From Parolsenella catena (GTDB taxonomy: Bacteria; Actinomycetota; Coriobacteriia; Coriobacteriales; Atopobiaceae): a DNA stretch of 64,000 nucleotides. Below the pieces are notes generated by a model. It had not been told where the DNA came from. It worked only from the letters and a program-made list of their open reading frames with translations, and did not search any database. Shown piece by piece: positions 59,299-64,000 of the stretch. A program made the position numbers and the translations under genes. The stretch is from positions 1,364,001-1,428,000 of the forward strand of contig NZ_AP019367.1 of NCBI RefSeq assembly GCF_003966955.1, given 5' to 3'. The stretch's first letter is position 1, and each line of letters begins with the position of its first letter.

Positions 59299-59993
59299 CA
59301 GGACTCGCCTCCCGTCTCGGGCGCCACGCTCGTGGGCGCCCCGCCATCGACCGCCGCAGGCTCCACGGCCACGTCATCGGCCGGCAGCACGACGCGCAGG
59401 GCACCGGCAGCCGAGGCCGTGAGCACGCCCGACACCTCGTCCGGATAGACGGCGAGGGTGAGCGACGCATCAGAGGACGAGCGCGTCGACGATCCACCAA
59501 GTACGAGCGCGTCCCCGCACACGAGCCTCACGCCGCCGTCTGCGGCCTCGTAGACGAGCACCCGGGCGCCACTCGCCACGTCCAGCGGGATTCCGGCGCG
59601 CTCGCCCGCCCGGACGGACACGGCCACCCTGCCCTCGGGCACCTCGACGTCCCCCTCGCCCGAGGCGATCGACAGACGCGTGAGCGGGGCGCCCTTGGCG
59701 ACGGGAGACGTGAGCCGGCTCCCCACGATGTCTCCCACGGAGGTGAAGGCGCCCTCCGGCGCGAGGTCGGCGAGCCAGTCGCGCTGCTCCACGTCCGACT
59801 CGGAGACAACGCTGCCGCTCGCAAGCTCCCTGCGCGCGATGACGAGACTCGCCACCTCGCCGCCATAGCGCTCGAGCAGCTCGGAGCGCTCCCTCTGCAC
59901 GTCCGCTCGCGCCGATTGCACGCCGCCCATGGCGAGCAGCGCCGCGGCGACGCCGCACGCGGCAGACGTCGCGATCCTGGCCCTTCTCCTCAT
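59298..59993 (-). CDS. cpaB: CpaB/RcpC-like SAF-domain pilus protein
   Basis: 231 residues from the ATG at 59993 with GGGGAGGGG upstream. N-terminal helix, then SAF domain (VIARRELASGSVVSESDV, GSRLTSPVAKGAPLT) and RcpC-like VRAGERAGIPLDVASGARV. First gene of the Tad operon. Confidence 0.9.
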   Translation of the reverse strand: MRRRARIATSAACGVAAALLAMGGVQSARADVQRERSELLERYGGEVASLVIARRELASGSVVSESDVEQRDWLADLAPEGAFTSVGDIVGSRLTSPVAKGAPLTRLSIASGEGDVEVPEGRVAVSVRAGERAGIPLDVASGARVLVYEAADGGVRLVCGDALVLGGSSTRSSSDASLTLAVYPDEVSGVLTASAAGALRVVLPADDVAVEPAAVDGGAPTSVAPETGGES

Positions 59994-60305
59994 GGCCCCT
60001 CCCCGTCTCACGGTCCATCCATGCGGGCATCATCGCCCGAGACGAGAGGCTCCGGGCCGCGACTGGCGAGATAGTCCCGCGCGGTCAAACGCAGACCTTG
60101 CACGAATCAAACAGCAAAAGGGCCCCTTGGTGCGCAAATGCGCGAAGTAGATGTTGAAAACCGGCAAACGAGCTGCTAAAAGGCCATATTGAAAACTCAA
60201 CCAGTCGAACAGGCCCAAGCAGAGACGCCAAAGAAAAACCGGCCGGGGAGCATCCCCGACCGGTCGGTCGACGGTCGTCTTGCGCGCATGCGAGCGGCGC
60301 CTGCC
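59994..60305. other. Tad promoter region and rsgA terminator
   Basis: On the minus strand the rsgA terminator (60234-60264: ACCGGTCGGGGA, loop, TCCCCGGCCGGT, then T5) lies first, and a more AT-rich stretch (60100-60230) leads to cpaB and should hold its promoter. No gene was seen. Confidence 0.65.
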
Positions 60306-61493
60306 CTACAGCACCACGTCCGGGTCGAGCGTGCTCGCGCTGGCCCGCATCTCGTTCGCGAGCGCGAGGTAGGACTCGACGCGCACCTCGTCGAGCTCGC
60401 CGGCCTCGCGCGCCTCGCGAACGGCGCACCCCGGCTCGTTGCCGTGCGTGCAGTCGCGGAAGCGGCACGTGGCAGCCAGCTCGGATATCTCCGGGAACGC
60501 CTTGGCAAGGCCCCGCTCGTGGCCCACGAGCGGCAGGCTCCTGAGCCCCGGCGCGTCGCAGATGACGCCAGCGCCCGGGAGCTTGACCATCATGCGCGCC
60601 ACGGTGGTGTGCCGCCCCATGTCGTCACGCTCGCGCACGGCGCCCGTCGCGAGGGCGTCCGCGCCGAGCAGGGCGTTCAGCAGCGTGGACTTGCCGGCAC
60701 CGCTCTCGCCCAAGATCATGGCAACGCTTCCGGCCGGCACGAGGGCGCAGACCCCGTCGAGGCCCTCGCCCGCCACGGACGACGTCACCACGACGTCTCC
60801 TTGCTCGCCCACGAGCCTGTGGACGCGCAGGGCATCGGCCTCAAGGGCCTCGGCCGTCTGCTTGCGGTCGGCCTTCGTGAGCACCACGCTCGGGCGCACG
60901 CCGCAGTCGCGTGCCAGCACAACCGAGCGGGCGATGCGCGCAAGCGGCAGCTCCTCGGCCCCCAGCGCGGCCACGACGATGACGCCGTCGAGGTTGGCGG
61001 CAAGCGTCTGGAACTCTCCGCGCCTACCTCCCCGCCAGCGGGCAAAGGCGTTTCTCCTGGGAAGCACCTCGTGGATGACGCCCATGTCGTGCTCGGGCGG
61101 GACGGCGACGGCCACCCAGTCCCCCACGGTGGGCATGATGCCCGCCTCGGCGGAATCGCCCTTGGCAAACTCCGGCGCGTGCTCGGCACGAAGCGTGCGC
61201 CCCTCGCAGGCCACGAGCGGAAAGCCTCGGTCGAGCCTCACGACGCACCCAAGCTCGACGGCATCGGCCGCCTCGCGGCCCAGGCGGTCCGCGATCCTCT
61301 CGCGGGCCTCTTCGAGTTGCTCGCGCCGCAGCTGCGTGGGCGCCATGTCCGCAAACGAGGGCACGTTCTCGAGCTCGCCCACGACGGGCAGACCGCGGAG
61401 CACGTCCTCCGCAGACGGGCGCGAGGCGCCGCCCCCGTGGGAGCGACGCCTCGTCGTGCTGCCAGACCTAGCCTTGTGGGACCTCTTCCCCAA
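60306..61493 (-). CDS. rsgA: Ribosome small-subunit GTPase RsgA
   Basis: 395 residues from a TTG (61493) with a perfect AAGGAGG six bases before it; the ribosome site overlaps the end of the P-type ATPase gene, implying coupling. Circularly permuted GTPase: G4 VLTKADR, then G1 LGESGAGKSTLLNAL, G3 DAPGLRSLP, and the zinc-binding C-terminus CRFRDCTHGNEPGCAV. Matures the 30S subunit. The N-terminal extension is longer than usual and Ser/Arg-rich. Confidence 0.94.
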   Translation of the reverse strand: MGKRSHKARSGSTTRRRSHGGGASRPSAEDVLRGLPVVGELENVPSFADMAPTQLRREQLEEARERIADRLGREAADAVELGCVVRLDRGFPLVACEGRTLRAEHAPEFAKGDSAEAGIMPTVGDWVAVAVPPEHDMGVIHEVLPRRNAFARWRGGRRGEFQTLAANLDGVIVVAALGAEELPLARIARSVVLARDCGVRPSVVLTKADRKQTAEALEADALRVHRLVGEQGDVVVTSSVAGEGLDGVCALVPAGSVAMILGESGAGKSTLLNALLGADALATGAVRERDDMGRHTTVARMMVKLPGAGVICDAPGLRSLPLVGHERGLAKAFPEISELAATCRFRDCTHGNEPGCAVREAREAGELDEVRVESYLALANEMRASASTLDPDVVL

Positions 61494-61494
61494 G

Positions 61495-64000
61495 CTAGTC
61501 CTCCTTCTCGATGCGGCGCATGACGGCCTTCTGGACCTCGACGATCGGGATGATGAGCACCGCAAGGCCCAGGGCGGTGAGCGAGCCCTGGAGCTCAAGA
61601 CCGGGCACGCCGAAGAACATCATGGCAAGCGGCTCGAACTCGACGACGATGAGCGTCAGCACGAGGGCCAGGCCCGCCGCGCCCCACAGCCACCAGTTCT
61701 GCTTCTTCATGGAGAAGAGCGACGCGCGGCGGCTGCGCATGTTGAAGCAGTGGAAGATCTCGACCATGTTGAGCGTGATGAACGCCATCATGACGCCTTC
61801 CTCGTCGGCGGTGCCGGCGATCATGTCCGCCACGTTGATGTAGCCCATGTCAAAGTACACGCCCGCAAAGAAGCTCGCGAGCACGAGCAGGGTGATCGCG
61901 ATGCCCTGGACGATGCAGTCCGCGCCCATGTGGCCGGCGAAGACGCCGTCTGTGGCCTTGCGGGGACGGCGGCGCATGATGTCGCCCTCGGCGTCCTCCA
62001 TGCCCAGTGCCAGCGCCGGGAAGCAGTCCGTCACGAGGTTGACCCACAGCAGCTGGACGGGCTGGAAGAGCGTGAAGCCCACGAGCGTGGCCACGAACAC
62101 CGAGAACACCTCGGCGAGGTTGGCCGAGAGAAGGAACTGGATGACCTTGCGGATGTTGTCGTAGATGCGACGACCCTCCTCGCACGCCGAGATGATCGTG
62201 GCGAAGTTATCGTCCGCAAGCACCATGTCGGCCACGTTCTTCGTGACGTCCGTGCCCGTGATGCCCATGCCAACGCCGATGTTGGCGCGCTTGATTGACG
62301 GCGCGTCGTTCACGCCGTCGCCCGTCATGGCCACGATCATGTTGCGGCTCTTCCAGGCCTCGACGATGCGCGTCTTGTGCTCGGGCTGCACGCGGGCGTA
62401 CACGCCAAAGTCCTCGATGTGGGCGTCGAGCTCCTCGTCGCTCATGCGATCGAGCTCCGCACCCGTGATGGCCTGCGAGCGGTCCTCGATGATGCCGAGG
62501 TTCTTGGCGATGGCCACGGCCGTGTCGATGTGATCGCCCGTGATCATGACCGTGCGGATGCCGGCGGCGTGGGCCTCCTCGATGGCGGCGGCCACCTCGG
62601 GGCGCTCGGGGTCGATCATGCCGGACAGGCCGCAGAACGTGAGGTCGTGCTCGAGGGCCTCGGCCGAGAAGTCGTCGGGGCACTCGACGTAGTGACGGCT
62701 CGCCAGTGCGAGCACGCGCAGCGCCCGGTCTGCCATGGCCTTGTTGGCGGCCAGCAGCTCGGCGCGCCTCTCCTCGGTGAGGGGCACGACCTTGCCGTCC
62801 TCGTAGATGGTGGCGCAGCGGCCCAGTACCACGTCGGGGCCGCCCTTGGTGTACTGCTCGTACTCGTCGTCGAGCGTCTCCACGACGACCGACATCATCT
62901 TGCGGCCTGAGTCGAACGGGGCCTCGCCCACGCGCGGGTGCTCCTCGGCAAGGCCCGTGAGCCCCGCCTTGCCCGCATCGTTGACGAGCGCCGCCTCGGT
63001 GGGCTCGCCCACGGCACAGCCCGCCTCGGCATCCCACTTGGCGTCGCAGCACAGGGCCATGCCGGCGAGGAACTTCTCCTCCGGCGCAGCCAGCTCGTGG
63101 GCGACCACCGTCATCTTGTTCTGGGTGAGCGTGCCCGTCTTGTCCGAGCAGATCACCTGGGTGCAGCCGAGCGTCTCCACGGCGGAGAGGTTGCGGATGA
63201 TGGCCTGGCGCCTGGCCATCTTGGTGACGCCGAGCGACAAGACGATGGTCACGACGGCCACGAGGCCCTCGGGGATGGCGGCGACGGCCAGAGACACCGC
63301 CACCATGAACGTGTTGAGCAGAAGCGCGGGCTCCTCGGCCATGTTGCCGAAGCCGTGGCGCAGGACGTCGACGGCAAAGATCACCACGCAGATGACGATG
63401 ACGAGCTTCGTGAGGATGCGGGAGAGCTCGTCGAGCTTCACCTGCAGCGGCGTGAGCTCCTCCTTGGCCTCGGTGAGGGCGCCGGCGATCTTGCCCATCT
63501 CGGTGTCCATGCCCGTGGCCACCACGACGGCGCGACCGCGGCCGTAGACCACCGTCGAGCCCATGTAGCACATGTTCTTGCGGTCTCCCAGGGGCACGTC
63601 GTCGGCGCCGGGGGCAAGCTCGATGGCCTCGGCGTGCTTCTCGACGGGCACGGACTCGCCGGTGAGGGCCGCTTCCTCGATCTTCATGGTCGCGCTCTCG
63701 AGCACGCGGCAGTCCGCGGGCACCGAGTCGCCGGCCTCGAGCAGCACCACGTCTCCCACCACGAGCTCGGAGGAGTGCAGCATGACGAGCCTGCCGTCTC
63801 GCATGACCTTGGACTGCGCGGCGCTCATCTCCTGCAGGGCCGCCAGGGCCTCCTCGCTCTTGGCCTCCTGAATGACGCCGAGCGCGGAGTTGATGATGAC
63901 GACCGTCATGATGATGATGACGTCGGCGAAGTCGATCTCCCCCTGGATGGCACCCGTCACGGCGCTGATGACGGCCGCCACGATGAGCATGATGACCATC
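61495..64000 (-). CDS. Cation-transporting P-type ATPase (calcium type), N-terminus beyond the window
   Basis: 834 residues are visible and the frame is open at the right edge, so the first helix region is missing. Motifs in order: actuator TGESVPVEK, phosphorylation site SDKTGTLTQNKM, hinge TGDGVNDAPS, and a C-terminal six-helix block. VAAIPEGLVAVVT and NLVTDCFPALALG are typical of the P2A/P2B calcium class. Calcium is likely but manganese is possible. rsgA follows at once. Confidence 0.93.
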   Translation of the reverse strand, partial: MVIMLIVAAVISAVTGAIQGEIDFADVIIIMTVVIINSALGVIQEAKSEEALAALQEMSAAQSKVMRDGRLVMLHSSELVVGDVVLLEAGDSVPADCRVLESATMKIEEAALTGESVPVEKHAEAIELAPGADDVPLGDRKNMCYMGSTVVYGRGRAVVVATGMDTEMGKIAGALTEAKEELTPLQVKLDELSRILTKLVIVICVVIFAVDVLRHGFGNMAEEPALLLNTFMVAVSLAVAAIPEGLVAVVTIVLSLGVTKMARRQAIIRNLSAVETLGCTQVICSDKTGTLTQNKMTVVAHELAAPEEKFLAGMALCCDAKWDAEAGCAVGEPTEAALVNDAGKAGLTGLAEEHPRVGEAPFDSGRKMMSVVVETLDDEYEQYTKGGPDVVLGRCATIYEDGKVVPLTEERRAELLAANKAMADRALRVLALASRHYVECPDDFSAEALEHDLTFCGLSGMIDPERPEVAAAIEEAHAAGIRTVMITGDHIDTAVAIAKNLGIIEDRSQAITGAELDRMSDEELDAHIEDFGVYARVQPEHKTRIVEAWKSRNMIVAMTGDGVNDAPSIKRANIGVGMGITGTDVTKNVADMVLADDNFATIISACEEGRRIYDNIRKVIQFLLSANLAEVFSVFVATLVGFTLFQPVQLLWVNLVTDCFPALALGMEDAEGDIMRRRPRKATDGVFAGHMGADCIVQGIAITLLVLASFFAGVYFDMGYINVADMIAGTADEEGVMMAFITLNMVEIFHCFNMRSRRASLFSMKKQNWWLWGAAGLALVLTLIVVEFEPLAMMFFGVPGLELQGSLTALGLAVLIIPIVEVQKAVMRRIEKED

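Overview
The window looks like the chromosome of a high-GC, Gram-positive, host-associated actinobacterium. My best inference is class Coriobacteriia, near Atopobiaceae or Olsenella. The basis is the many GW-type choline-binding repeat proteins, several PTS components, a Tad pilus locus without an outer-membrane secretin, a GC-rich rRNA operon with no tRNA in the 16S-23S spacer, and fermentative iron-dependent alcohol dehydrogenases. No database search was possible, so the taxon is an inference. The left 32.6 kb is visibly less GC-rich and reads as accessory DNA. The right 31 kb is strongly GC-biased at third codon positions. Layout: (1) 1-16.3 kb is a phosphorylcholine surface-decoration locus. 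A fused HTH-LicC-LicA protein and a LicB-type choline transporter supply phosphocholine. Around them are six large secreted proteins that share choline-binding repeats but have different catalytic heads: a Pce/CbpE-like phosphorylcholine esterase, NlpC/P60, a CHAP-like peptidase, an L,D-transpeptidase, a lysozyme-like domain and a transglutaminase-like domain. The esterase and the NlpC/P60 gene each carry a one-base frameshift in a homopolymer. (2) 16.4-20 kb holds DUF2304 and family-2 glycosyltransferases, an IS481-type transposase remnant, and a two-gene unit of unknown membrane proteins. (3) 20-27.7 kb is a nine-gene minus-strand operon for import and breakdown of an unidentified sugar acid or polyol: galactitol-type PTS, split UxaA/SuyAB-type dehydratase, two 2-hydroxyacid dehydrogenases, an iron-type alcohol dehydrogenase and a KDPG-type aldolase. 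An IlvD/Edd dehydratase diverges from it. (4) 30.1-32.5 kb is an AAA ATPase plus RloB-like TOPRIM pair (AbiL-type defence) with an extra membrane gene, flanked by two diverged copies of a terminator-like repeat. (5) 32.7-36.7 kb has a LicC-like gene remnant, an LTA-synthase/sulfatase-like membrane enzyme, a GtrB-like glycosyltransferase and a GtrA flippase. (6) 36.7-42 kb is a complete rRNA operon on the minus strand. (7) 42-49.8 kb has a phosphohexomutase, a PTS-EIIB/SIS fusion, an SDR, two iron-type alcohol dehydrogenases, an orphan EIIB, a decayed holo-ACP-synthase-like gene and tRNA-Phe. (8) 49.9-60 kb is a Tad/Flp pilus operon with overlapping genes, including FHA and DUF192 genes. (9) 60.3-64 kb has rsgA and a truncated calcium-type P-type ATPase. 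The most interesting feature is the first locus: adding, binding and removing cell-surface phosphocholine all appear to be encoded side by side, as in pneumococcus but in an actinobacterial background.
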